From the NCBI GenBank assembly GCA_007134805.1, contig SLKB01000067.1:1-8364 (forward strand): a DNA stretch of 8,364 bases. Reading direction: 5' to 3'. The notes under the pieces are model-generated. The model did not search any database. It worked only from the letters and a program-made list of their open reading frames with translations, and was not told the DNA's origin. Source of the stretch: Paracoccaceae bacterium (GTDB lineage: Bacteria > Pseudomonadota > Alphaproteobacteria > Rhodobacterales > Rhodobacteraceae). Position 1 is the stretch's first letter. Each line of letters starts with the position of its first letter. Made by a program: the position numbers and the translations under genes. Below are positions 1-7,006 of the stretch, piece by piece.

Positions 1-352
1 CGAGCGCGAGCGAGAAGGCGACATCTTCGGCATCGCGCGTCTCGCCATCCGACCAGGTGAGCCCGTCGCGCAGACGAATTGCCAGCGAAGACAGGTCATC
101 GGCATATTCGAAGCTTTCCGCCAAACGGAAATGGACCTCACGTGCCATGATGTTTTGAATCCACACAGGCTCGAACATCGCCCCCCGCACCATGTCTTCC
201 TGCGCGTTCGAGAACGGGTTGAAATCATCCGTCAGCGTGGGCGCGATGATCGGCGCAGTCAGCGTGCCTCCCTGCGCAGGGGTCTGCGTGATCGCTGGAA
301 GCGATGCGGGCAGCGCCGCCAGCGCGACGACGGCAAAAGTGGTTCGCAGCAT
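1..352 (-). CDS. ABC transporter substrate-binding protein, SBP_bac_5 (peptide/nickel/oligosaccharide) class, N-terminal part
   Basis: Only the first 117 codons are present; the gene continues past the left edge. The start is the ATG at 350-352, preceded at good distance by a strong Shine-Dalgarno AGGAGG (358-363). The protein begins MLRTTFAVVALAALPASLPA, a typical Sec signal peptide with a hydrophobic core and a likely cleavage near residue 20. The mature part then shows signatures of the DppA/OppA-like family: a DDFNPF segment near residue 43, and LRDGLTWSDGE followed by AEDVAFSL near residues 95-116. The product should be a periplasmic ligand-binding protein that hands substrate to an ABC importer encoded beyond the window. 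Family members carry peptides, nickel or oligosaccharides. The divergent LacI-type regulator makes a sugar or glycoside substrate more likely, as for alpha-galactoside uptake by Agp in Sinorhizobium, but this is inference. Family confident, substrate unknown. Confidence 0.85.
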   Translation of the reverse strand, partial: MLRTTFAVVALAALPASLPAITQTPAQGGTLTAPIIAPTLTDDFNPFSNAQEDMVRGAMFEPVWIQNIMAREVHFRLAESFEYADDLSSLAIRLRDGLTWSDGETRDAEDVAFSLAL

Positions 353-385
353 TTGCTCCTCCTGACGAAGTCGGGAATCTGTTGT

Positions 386-430
386 CTGTAACGTTGTAGC
401 TCTATAAATGAGGCAACTACAACGTTACAG
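386..430. promoter_or_regulatory. Paired LacI-type operators in the divergent SBP/lacI-family promoter region
   Basis: CTGTAACGTTGTAG (386-399) and CTACAACGTTACAG (417-430) are perfect reverse complements separated by 17 bp. Each arm is itself a near-palindrome centred on AACGTT, the form expected of a LacI/GalR-family operator with a central CG. The two centres (392.5 and 423.5) are 31 bp apart, close to three helical turns, so two dimers would lie on the same DNA face. A possible minus-strand promoter for the SBP gene (-10-like TATAGA at 401-406, -35-like CTGTAA at 425-430, 18-bp spacing) would be covered by both sites. TATAAA at 403-408 could serve the plus strand. The repeats are read directly; the repressor assignment rests on adjacency to the LacI-family gene. 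Confidence 0.75.
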
Positions 431-492
431 ATTGATATTTCAAGAATCGATGGCGACACTGCATCACATAAAAGGATCGAAAGAGACCCATC

Positions 493-1524
493 ATGTCCGC
501 GTCCAGTCACAAGACCCGCGATCGGCCAAGACGCCCGACGCTGAAGACGATTGCCGAACTCAGCGGGCTTGCGGTGACAACCGTGTCGCGCGCCCTCGGC
601 GATGCACCTGACATCAGCGCCGAGACCAAGCGCCTCGTGCGGCGCATCGCCGATGAGGTCGGCTATGTCCCCGACCGCGCGGGCGTGCGCCTGCGTACGG
701 GTCGGACCAATGTGATCGCGCTGATCGTCCCGATGGAGGAAGACGCACTTAACATGACTTCACGGCTGGTCGCGGCGATCGCGGGAGAACTAAGTGGCAC
801 GCGCTATCATCTGGTCGTCGTCCCCGAGATGCCCGGCCAGACCCTCATGGACCCTGTGCGCCATGTCGTCGAGACCCGGTCCGCCGATGCCGTCATCTTC
901 AACCGTGTCCAGCCACAGGATCTGCGCGTGGCCTTCCTCAAGGAGCGGGGATTCCCCTTTGCCACACACGGGCGGTCGGACTGGCAGGCAGAGCATGCGT
1001 GGTTCGACTATGACAACTCGGCGTTTGGCCGGCGCGCTGTCGCGCAACTGGCGGGGCGCGGCCGTCGGCATGTGCTGCTCCTCGCGCCCCCGAAAGACGA
1101 AACCTATGGTCGCGAGATGCGCGCGGGCGTCTACGCGCGCGCCGCCGAGCTTGGCGTGAGAATCGAGACCCCCGACGACCTGTCAAGCGACTCGCCGAGA
1201 CGAGCAGTGGAAGGCACAGTGCGCCATGCCGTGTCGATGCACAAGGATCTGGACGGGATGATCCTGGCCTCCCCCAATGCGGCCCTCGCTGCGATCCATG
1301 GGCTTGAAGGCGCGGGCCATGTCATAGGCTCGAGCATTGATCTCTTGGCCAAGGAAACCTTTCCGATCCTCAACCTGATCGACCCGCGGATCATCGTCGA
1401 ACATGAAGATGTCCGCAAAGCTGGGGCCTTTCTGGCACGCGCCGCGATGAACGAGATCGCCGAGGCCGGCAAGAGCCATTTGCAACATCTGGACGGATCG
1501 GACCTGCCCCCGGATCCCGCCTGA
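493..1524 (+). CDS. LacI/GalR-family transcriptional regulator
   Basis: This 343-residue protein has the usual LacI-family length. After a short basic N-terminal extension (SHKTRDRPRR), the helix-turn-helix spans about residues 16-36 (TLKTIAELSGLAVTTVSRAL). The hinge helix lies at about 62-68, with the minor-groove leucine in RLRTGRT. A periplasmic-binding-protein-like sensor domain follows, including a FDYDN segment at 171-175 and GRRHVLLLAPP typical of the family. The ATG at 493 places the HTH at the normal distance; the ribosome site is weak (AAAGAG about 8 nt upstream). The gene diverges from a substrate-binding protein gene, and paired LacI-like operators lie between them, so it most likely represses that transporter and itself until a sugar-type ligand binds. 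The ligand cannot be read from sequence. A TTGATA (432-437) could be its -35, but no good -10 follows. Confidence 0.93.
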   Translation: MSASSHKTRDRPRRPTLKTIAELSGLAVTTVSRALGDAPDISAETKRLVRRIADEVGYVPDRAGVRLRTGRTNVIALIVPMEEDALNMTSRLVAAIAGELSGTRYHLVVVPEMPGQTLMDPVRHVVETRSADAVIFNRVQPQDLRVAFLKERGFPFATHGRSDWQAEHAWFDYDNSAFGRRAVAQLAGRGRRHVLLLAPPKDETYGREMRAGVYARAAELGVRIETPDDLSSDSPRRAVEGTVRHAVSMHKDLDGMILASPNAALAAIHGLEGAGHVIGSSIDLLAKETFPILNLIDPRIIVEHEDVRKAGAFLARAAMNEIAEAGKSHLQHLDGSDLPPDPA

Positions 1525-1677
1525 GTCGCGCGGCGCATCGGGGCCTGTCTGCCGCAGTGTCCGGATATCAAAATGATTGTCGAGGATCTCGACGGCGCGT
1601 TGAAGACCGAGTAATTGCGTGGGTCCGTCCCCTCTCGCTGTCAAGCGCGTCGCAGGCCACCCAAGCCCGTCGGCCCG
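1525..1677. other. Non-coding gap after the LacI-family gene
   Basis: I see no gene here. The frame of the LacI-family gene stays open for 29 codons past its TGA before a TAA at 1612-1614 (ending in a VEDLDGALKTE-like string), but there is no start signal and no recognised homology. A 6-bp perfect hairpin GTCGAG-GAT-CTCGAC (1579-1593) is not followed by a T-tract, so it is not a canonical terminator for the plus-strand gene. Confidence 0.5.
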
Positions 1678-1710
1678 AAAAAACTGCGCCCCGACCGAAG
1701 CCGGGGCGCA
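1678..1710 (-). terminator. Intrinsic terminator of the aminotransferase gene
   Basis: Read on the minus strand, TGCGCCCCG pairs perfectly with CGGGGCGCA. Inside are a G-T wobble and a C-G pair closing a TTCG tetraloop, giving an 11-bp stem over 1685-1710. One base later comes a run of six T (plus-strand A-run at 1678-1683). It lies about 27 bp beyond the aminotransferase stop codon. No T-tract follows on the plus strand, so it works in one direction only. Confidence 0.95.
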
Positions 1711-1736
1711 AGACAGTCAGATGCGGCTGTGACGGA

Positions 1737-3167
1737 TCAGACGCCGAGCCCGCCATGGGCCTGCGTGTCGATGGCCGCAGCAAGGGCCGCCTCGAAGATC
1801 TCGAGCCCCTCTTCGATCAGCGCATCCGAGGCCGTCAGCGGCACCATCACCCGGATTGCGTTGCCATGCATCCCGCAGGACAGAAGGATCAGCCCACGCG
1901 CCAACGCCTCGGTGCAGATGGCCTTGGTCAGCGCGGCGTCAGGCGCCCCGGTCTCGAAATCGGTAACGAACTCGACCGCCAGCATCGCGCCGAGGCCACG
2001 GATATCCCACATCCGGTAGGGCGCCGTGCGCGCGCCAATCTCAGCAAAGCGGGTGCGCAAATGCGCGCCCAGCGCCGTCGAACGGGCGAGAAGGCCCTCG
2101 TCCTCGATTGTCGCTATCGCCGCAAGCGCTGCGGCGCAGGCGACGGGGTTGCCCCCATAGGTTCCACCGAGCCCGCCGGGAATGACCGCGTCCATGACCT
2201 CGGCCCGCCCAACGACACCGGCGATTGGATAGCCGCCGGCAAGGCTTTTCGCCACAGTGATCAGATCGGGCGCAACACCCGAATGCTCGATCGCGAACCA
2301 GGCTCCCGTACGCCCGAAGCCCGACTGGATCTCGTCAGCGATCAGCAGAATCCCGTGGCGGTCACAGACCGCGCGCAGCGCCTGCCAGAACTCTGCCGGG
2401 ACCGGGATATACCCCCCCTCGCCCAGCACGGGCTCGAGGATGATGGCCGCCACACGCTCAGGCTGCGCATCCGTGAGGAACAGCGTCTCGAGCGCGAGAA
2501 GCGCCTGCTCGACAGTGATGCCTGCGCGCGCATCGGGCAGTGGCGCGCGGAAGATGTCACTGGGGAACGGCCCGACATCCTTCTTGTACGGCGACACCTT
2601 GCCGGTCATTCCGAGGGTCAGCAGAGTCCGGCCGTGATAGCCGCCATTGAAGGCGATCACGCCAGGCCGGCCTGTCGCGGCACGGGCAATCTTGACAGCG
2701 TTCTCGACTGCCTCGGCGCCAGTGGTCACCAGCAAGGTCTTCTTCGCGAAATCGCCCGGCGCGAGGGCGTTCAGCTTTTCGGCGAGCGCGACATAGGGCT
2801 CATAGGGCACCACCTGGAAGCTCGTATGCGTGAAACGAGCCTCCTGCGCCATGGCCGCGCCCACGATGCGCGGATGGCAATGACCTGTGTTCAGGACAGC
2901 GATCCCACCGGCAAAGTCGATGAAGCGGCGCCCCTCGACATCCCAGAGCTCGGCATTCTCGGCCCGATCGGCGAAGATCGGCGCGGCCGAGGCGACACCG
3001 CGCGCGACCGCTGCGCTGCGCCGCGCGAGCAGTTCGGCGTTAGTGTGGCTCGCATGGGCAGTGCCGACCGGCTGCGGGGCGGGGCGGGGCGCCGTTGCGG
3101 GCGCGGTGGTCTTCTTGCGCCCGCGTTTCGGGGTCGCACGCTCCATGGTTGTGCTGTCTTGGCTCAT
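1737..3167 (-). CDS. gabT: 4-aminobutyrate aminotransferase (GabT/PuuE type)
   Basis: A class III PLP-dependent aminotransferase of 476 residues, very close over its length to E. coli GabT/PuuE. It moves the amino group of GABA to 2-oxoglutarate, giving succinate semialdehyde and glutamate. Visible signatures include IFADRAEN (64-71), DFAGGIAVLNTGHCHP (84-99), the PLP-phosphate loop TTGAEAVENAVKIARA (148-163), YHGR (177-180), the ADEIQSGFGRTG segment with the pyridine-binding Asp 278, the Schiff-base lysine in TVAKSLAGG (K307), GGLGGTYGGNP (331-341) and GLILLSCG (425-432). I chose the ATG at 3165-3167, which has AGAGGA 7 nt upstream; a further ATG at 3144-3146 lacks a ribosome site. Residues 1-45 form an extension absent from E. 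coli GabT: basic PKRGRKK, then an Ala/Pro-rich stretch. Divergence from a PuuR-like regulator points to putrescine/GABA catabolism. No gabD is in view. gabT versus puuE cannot be settled here. Confidence 0.93.
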   Translation of the reverse strand: MSQDSTTMERATPKRGRKKTTAPATAPRPAPQPVGTAHASHTNAELLARRSAAVARGVASAAPIFADRAENAELWDVEGRRFIDFAGGIAVLNTGHCHPRIVGAAMAQEARFTHTSFQVVPYEPYVALAEKLNALAPGDFAKKTLLVTTGAEAVENAVKIARAATGRPGVIAFNGGYHGRTLLTLGMTGKVSPYKKDVGPFPSDIFRAPLPDARAGITVEQALLALETLFLTDAQPERVAAIILEPVLGEGGYIPVPAEFWQALRAVCDRHGILLIADEIQSGFGRTGAWFAIEHSGVAPDLITVAKSLAGGYPIAGVVGRAEVMDAVIPGGLGGTYGGNPVACAAALAAIATIEDEGLLARSTALGAHLRTRFAEIGARTAPYRMWDIRGLGAMLAVEFVTDFETGAPDAALTKAICTEALARGLILLSCGMHGNAIRVMVPLTASDALIEEGLEIFEAALAAAIDTQAHGGLGV

Positions 3168-3190
3168 CGATATGTCCTCTTGACCCAATG

Positions 3191-3224
3191 TGTTTAGTAT
3201 TTGCATAGTCTGTTTAGTATTTCC
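3191..3224. promoter_or_regulatory. Two direct repeats TGTTTAGTATTTnC, putative PuuR-like operators
   Basis: TGTTTAGTATTT occurs exactly twice (3191-3202 and 3211-3222), each followed by one variable base and a C. The period is 20 bp, about two helical turns. The repeats lie 24-55 bp upstream of the aminotransferase start codon, where the promoter or transcript start should be, and they are unusually AT-rich for the region. The core recurs in the opposite orientation as CTAAAC (3346-3351) just upstream of the regulator gene. Binding by the divergently encoded XRE-cupin protein is the obvious inference but is not proven. Confidence 0.6.
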
Positions 3225-3316
3225 GGTCCAGAACAATTATCGCGCCGCCGACGATTTCCGCGCAAACCCCGCCGCAATGCGTTTTCCGGGCAGAGGCCAT
3301 TGCCATGCCCCGCCGT

Positions 3317-3351
3317 TTGACAGAATGTAGCACGCGTTGGATCTGCTAAAC
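3317..3351 (+). promoter_or_regulatory. Candidate promoter region of the PuuR-like gene
   Basis: A perfect -35 hexamer TTGACA lies at 3317-3322. No convincing -10 occurs at 16-18 bp (TGCTAA comes after 21 bp), so the promoter is tentative. The CTAAAC core (3346-3351) falls where transcription should begin and is flanked by GGATC (3339-3343) and GATCC (3353-3357), an imperfect dyad that could support autoregulation. Confidence 0.35.
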
Positions 3352-3376
3352 GGATCCCAAGTCTTTGGGAGAGGAT

Positions 3377-3955
3377 ATGGAACTCGACATCGGCAGCCGG
3401 TTGCGTGCGGTCCGGATCGCCCGCGGGCTGTCACAGCGCGAGCTTGCAGCACGCGCAGGCCTGACCAACGGGACTATTTCGCTGATCGAGAAGAACCGCA
3501 CGAGCCCGTCGGTCGCCTCGTTGAAAAGCGTCCTCGACGCGCTCCCGATGACCTTGTCGGAATTCTTTCACGCAGCCGAACAGGCCGATACGCCGAAGTT
3601 CTTCTACACGGCCGAGGAGTTCACCGAACTCTCCCCCCCAGAGCACGGTTTCAACGGAAAGGCCTCCGCGCGCGTGTCGCTGCGACAGATCGGCGCGGCG
3701 GCACGGCACGCGCTGCAGATCCTGCATGAACGCTATCCCCCGGGCGCCGACACGGGCGCCGAGATGCTCAGCCACGAGGGCGAGGAAGGTGGCGTGGTGA
3801 TCGAAGGGCAGATCGAAATCACTGTGGGCGATGCGGCGCGAGTGCTGAATGCGGGCGATGGCTATCTGTTCGACAGCCGTCTGCCCCACCGGTTTCGCAA
3901 CCTTGGCAGCGTCGATTGCGTGATCGTCAGCGCCTGCACTCCCCCGACTTTCTAG
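3377..3955 (+). CDS. PuuR-like XRE-cupin transcriptional regulator
   Basis: The 192-residue protein has a lambda-repressor-type HTH at about residues 8-62 (LSQRELAARAGLTNGTISLI being the core) and a C-terminal cupin_2 domain at about 115-190. The cupin carries HEGEEGGVVIEGQIEI (133-148) and LPHRF (169-173), and the protein ends in ACTPPTF. Domain order, length, the SEFF linker and the C-terminus all match E. coli PuuR (185 residues, ending AHTPTTF), which represses putrescine-utilisation genes. I chose the ATG at 3377 with GGGAG 5 nt upstream; a TTG twelve bases earlier overlaps that ribosome site. The gene diverges from the GABA aminotransferase with repeats between them, so local repression relieved by putrescine or a related amine is likely. 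The ligand is not proven. Confidence 0.88.
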   Translation: MELDIGSRLRAVRIARGLSQRELAARAGLTNGTISLIEKNRTSPSVASLKSVLDALPMTLSEFFHAAEQADTPKFFYTAEEFTELSPPEHGFNGKASARVSLRQIGAAARHALQILHERYPPGADTGAEMLSHEGEEGGVVIEGQIEITVGDAARVLNAGDGYLFDSRLPHRFRNLGSVDCVIVSACTPPTF

Positions 3956-4020
3956 CGTCGCGCGCATCATGGCCTGTGAGGGTCAGTCGCCACGCGGGGC
4001 CGGCCGGGAAGATCCCACGT

Positions 4021-4464
4021 TCAGACAGGTCCGAAGCGCGCCTTGGACACTGCCCGGCCATGGGCCCCTGTCCCGCTGGGCGCCTCGAGTTCGGACAGGA
4101 TGGGGCAGTCGGGGCGGGTATTCCCATGGCAGGCTTCCGCCAGCGTCTCGAGCGTCGAGGCCATGTCCTCCAGTTCCGCGATCCGGCGCCGCAGGTCGGC
4201 GACATGGGCAAGTGCGAGGCGCTTCACATCGGCACTGCGGCGCGACTGGTCGCGCCACAGGCCCAGAAGCTCGTGGATCCCCTCCACGGCGAAGCCGAGA
4301 TCACGCGCACGCCGGATAAACCGCAGCATGTGGACATCCTGTTCGGAATAGATCCGGTAGCCGGCATCAGACCGCCCGGCCTGCGGGATGAGCCCGATCT
4401 CCTCGTAATAGCGGATCATCTTTGCCGACACGCCCGAAGCCTTGGCAGCTGCGCCGATATTCAT
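4021..4464 (-). CDS. cueR: Cu(I)-responsive MerR-family regulator CueR
   Basis: A 147-residue MerR-family activator. The N-terminal winged helix carries [20 protein letters not shown] (1-20) and [10 protein letters not shown] (35-44), followed by a long dimerisation helix at about 76-110. Cu(I)-binding Cys112 and Cys120 flank the metal loop in [12 protein letters not shown]. Ser77 in RSADVKR marks monovalent-metal sensors of the CueR/GolS group. All three positions coincide with E. coli numbering. Its ATG (4462-4464) overlaps the copA stop codon in an ATGA, so translation is probably coupled and the gene is second in a copA-cueR operon. It should bind the dyad upstream of copA and switch on the operon when cytosolic Cu(I) rises. 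The 65-bp gap to the convergent PuuR-like gene shows no clear terminator. Confidence 0.95.
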   Translation of the reverse strand: MNIGAAAKASGVSAKMIRYYEEIGLIPQAGRSDAGYRIYSEQDVHMLRFIRRARDLGFAVEGIHELLGLWRDQSRRSADVKRLALAHVADLRRRIAELEDMASTLETLAEACHGNTRPDCPILSELEAPSGTGAHGRAVSKARFGPV

Positions 4465-6944
4465 GTCCGTGCCTCCGCGTCGCGGGTGGCGGGGGGCGTC
4501 CAGCCGCGCAGGCGTAGCGCATTCGTGAGCACAAAGACCGAGGACAGCGCCATCGCGCCCGCCGCAAAGATGGGCGACAGAAGGATCCCGAACGCGGGCC
4601 AGAGCACACCTGCTGCCACTGGGATAAGGGCGGTGTTATAGGCGAATGCCCAGAACAGGTTCTGCTTGATATTGCGCAATGTCGCGCGCGACAGCGCGAT
4701 CGCGCTCGGCACACCCTTGAGCGCACCAGAGATCAGCACCACATCAGCCGCTTCGATGGCAATATCGGTCCCGGTACCGATGGCGATGCCGACATCGGCC
4801 TCGGCCAGCGCCGGTGCGTCATTGATGCCGTCACCCACAAAGGCCAGCTTCCCATGCGTTTCCCGCAGCGCGCGGACCGCGGCGACCTTTCCATCCGGGA
4901 GAACCTCTGCCACGACCTCGTCGATGCCAAGCTGGCGCGCGATTGCGTGCGCCGTGCGCGCGTTATCGCCAGTCACCATCGCGACCGACAATCCCATATC
5001 GTGCAGCGCGCGGATCGCGGCGGGGGTTGTGTCCTTTATCGGGTCGGCCACTGCGATGATCGCAGCGAGGCGGCCGTCCACCGCCGCATAGAGCGGCGAT
5101 TTCCCTTCCGAGGCGAGCCGCTCGGACGTCTCGGCAAAGGGTGCCAAGTCATGGCCGAGCCGTACCATGTAACGATCCGCCCCGATCTCGACCTGCGCGC
5201 CGTCAACACGGGCCGTCACCCCAAAACCCGTCAGGCTCTCGAACTCGGTGACCGGGGCGCGAGGGAGCCCTTTCGCCTCGGCCGCCTCGACAATGGCGCG
5301 GGCGATGGGATGCTCGGATTTCGCCTCGACCGCAGCGATCTGCGCGAGCACCGCATCGCGCGCGACCCCCTCGATCACCTTCAGATCGGTCAGCCGGGGC
5401 GCGCCTTCCGTGAGCGTGCCGGTCTTGTCGAACGCCACGATCCGTGCATCGCGCAGCCGCTGAAGGGCCTCACCCTTGCGAAACAGCACCCCGAGTTCCG
5501 CGCCGCGCCCGGTGCCCACCATGATCGAGGTCGGTGTCGCAAGCCCCATCGCACAGGGGCAAGCGATGATGAGCACGGCCACCGCGTTGACCAGCGCAAA
5601 GGTCAGCGCCGGCGCGGGGCCGAAGCCAAGCCAGATGCCGAAGGTGATCAGCGCGACAGCGATGACGGCGGGGACGAACCACATCGTCACGCGGTCCACC
5701 AGCGCCTGAATGGGCAGCTTGGAACCCTGCGCCGTCTCGACCATGCGGATGATCTGCGCGAGCATCGTGTCACCCCCCACGGCGGTGGCACGGAAGACCA
5801 GCGCGCCGGTCTGGTTGACCGTGCCGCCGACCACTTCCGCACCCGCGGTCTTTGCAACCGGGACCGGCTCGCCCGTGATCATCGACTCGTCGATATAGCT
5901 CTTGCCGTCGATGACCTCGCCATCGACGGGCACACGGTCGCCTGGGCGCAGCTCGATCTCGTCACCAAGGCCGACCGCGTCGATGGGAAGGTCGACGAAG
6001 GCCCCGTCGCGGCGCACCCGCGCTGTCCTGACCTGCAGCCCGAGTAGCCGCTGGATGGCTTGCGAACTGCGCCCCTTGGCGCGCGCCTCCAGGTAGCGTC
6101 CGACAAGGATCAGGGTCACGATGACAGCTGCAGCCTCGTAATAGACATTGACCGTGCCGGCTGGCAAGAGCCCCGGCGCGAAGGTTGCAACCATGGAGTA
6201 TGCATAGGCCGCCCCGGTGCCCACCGCGACCAGGCTGTTCATGTCCGGCGCCCCGCGCAGCAGCGCCGGGAAGCCATGCACATAGAAGCGGAGCCCCGGA
6301 ATGGCGAGCACCAGCGAGGTCAGCACAAACTGGATCAGCCAGTTGGTCTGCATGCCGATCGTGTCCTCGATCAGGTGATGCAGGCCCGGGATCATGTGTG
6401 CCCCCATCTCGAGCACGAAGACCGGCAAGGTGAGCGCACCTGCGATGATGACATCGCGCCGCAGCGCCCCTGCTTCTGCGTCACGGCGATCCGAGGCGCT
6501 GTCACCGGGCATCTGCGCACGGTGCGGACGCGCATCGAAGCCCACGGCCTCGACGGCCGCTATCAGGCGCGAAGGCTCGGCCTGCCCTGTGATCGAGGCG
6601 CCTTCGGTTGCAAGATTCACATGCGCCGAGACCACACCGGGCACTGCGCGTAGCGCGCGTTCGACGCGTCCCACGCAAGAGGCGCAGGTCATCCCCTCGA
6701 TCACAAGCTCTACCTGTGCGAGCGGCACCTCGTATCCTGCCTCCTCGACAGCCTGGACAAGGCGTGCGCGGTCCACATCGGCATCGGTCTGGATCTCGGC
6801 CTGTTCGGTGGCAAGATTCACTTGTGCGGTGATAACCCCGGGCACAGCGCATAGCGCGCGTTCGACATGACCCACACAAGAGGCGCAGTTCATGCCGGCG
6901 ATGGCCAGCCTGTGCTGGCCGGGAAGGGTCGCTGGAGCGTTCAT
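4461..6944 (-). CDS. copA: Cu(+)-exporting P1B-type ATPase CopA
   Basis: An 827-residue inner-membrane P-type ATPase that pumps Cu(I) from cytosol to periplasm. Two N-terminal heavy-metal-associated domains carry GMNCASC (17-23) and GMTCASC (84-90). Eight membrane segments follow. Cu(I) specificity is seen in CPC (462-464, TM6), the YN pair (769-770, TM7) and the M-x-x-S-S motif (798-802, TM8), the P1B-1 pattern. Catalytic motifs: actuator TGEP (357-360), phosphorylated Asp506 in DKTGT, SEHP (543-546) in the nucleotide domain, TGDN (658-661) and GDGIND (704-709). I chose the ATG at 6944, with GAGG about 9 nt upstream; it lies about 25 nt after the expected transcript start. The open frame extends 33 codons upstream, but through the promoter itself. 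The gene is intact, is followed by cueR with a 4-bp overlap, and is regulated from the CueR promoter upstream. Confidence 0.97.
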   Translation of the reverse strand: MNAPATLPGQHRLAIAGMNCASCVGHVERALCAVPGVITAQVNLATEQAEIQTDADVDRARLVQAVEEAGYEVPLAQVELVIEGMTCASCVGRVERALRAVPGVVSAHVNLATEGASITGQAEPSRLIAAVEAVGFDARPHRAQMPGDSASDRRDAEAGALRRDVIIAGALTLPVFVLEMGAHMIPGLHHLIEDTIGMQTNWLIQFVLTSLVLAIPGLRFYVHGFPALLRGAPDMNSLVAVGTGAAYAYSMVATFAPGLLPAGTVNVYYEAAAVIVTLILVGRYLEARAKGRSSQAIQRLLGLQVRTARVRRDGAFVDLPIDAVGLGDEIELRPGDRVPVDGEVIDGKSYIDESMITGEPVPVAKTAGAEVVGGTVNQTGALVFRATAVGGDTMLAQIIRMVETAQGSKLPIQALVDRVTMWFVPAVIAVALITFGIWLGFGPAPALTFALVNAVAVLIIACPCAMGLATPTSIMVGTGRGAELGVLFRKGEALQRLRDARIVAFDKTGTLTEGAPRLTDLKVIEGVARDAVLAQIAAVEAKSEHPIARAIVEAAEAKGLPRAPVTEFESLTGFGVTARVDGAQVEIGADRYMVRLGHDLAPFAETSERLASEGKSPLYAAVDGRLAAIIAVADPIKDTTPAAIRALHDMGLSVAMVTGDNARTAHAIARQLGIDEVVAEVLPDGKVAAVRALRETHGKLAFVGDGINDAPALAEADVGIAIGTGTDIAIEAADVVLISGALKGVPSAIALSRATLRNIKQNLFWAFAYNTALIPVAAGVLWPAFGILLSPIFAAGAMALSSVFVLTNALRLRGWTPPATRDAEART

Positions 6945-6975
6945 GATGGCCTCGTAAAGTTCCAAATTCAGGTAG

Positions 6976-7006
6976 CACGTAAGCCTTCCAACAGTGTGAA
7001 GGTCAA
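6976..7006 (-). promoter_or_regulatory. CueR-type copA promoter and operator
   Basis: On the minus strand a -35 TTGACC (7001-7006) is separated by 19 bp from a weak -10 TACGTG (6976-6981). The over-long spacer is the hallmark of MerR-activated promoters. The spacer carries the dyad CCTTC-9 bp-GAAGG (arms 6998-7002 and 6984-6988). The arrangement closely matches the E. coli copA promoter (TTGACCTTCC...GGAAGG). Apo-CueR should hold it silent and Cu(I)-CueR should distort it into an active form. Confidence 0.93.

Noticed and set aside
3074..3090. G-quadruplex in the gabT N-terminal region
   Set aside because: Only three adjacent runs of four G are present; a fourth run at suitable spacing is missing.
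1557..3197. Plus-strand open frame of 546 codons opposite gabT
   Set aside because: It is antisense to an unmistakable aminotransferase, with Arg/Gly-rich low-sense sequence and no family motif; long antisense frames are expected in GC-rich genes.
3168..3236. Upstream ATG extension of gabT
   Set aside because: It would place the coding region across the promoter and direct repeats; the ATG at 3167 has a proper ribosome site.
3956..4020. Possible shared terminator between the convergent PuuR-like gene and cueR
   Set aside because: A GGCCGGCC palindrome and GC-rich sequence are present, but there is no clean stem with a T-tract on either strand.
4854..6047. Plus-strand open frame of 397 codons opposite copA
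   Set aside because: It is a shadow of copA with Arg/His/Asp-rich composition and no recognisable domain.
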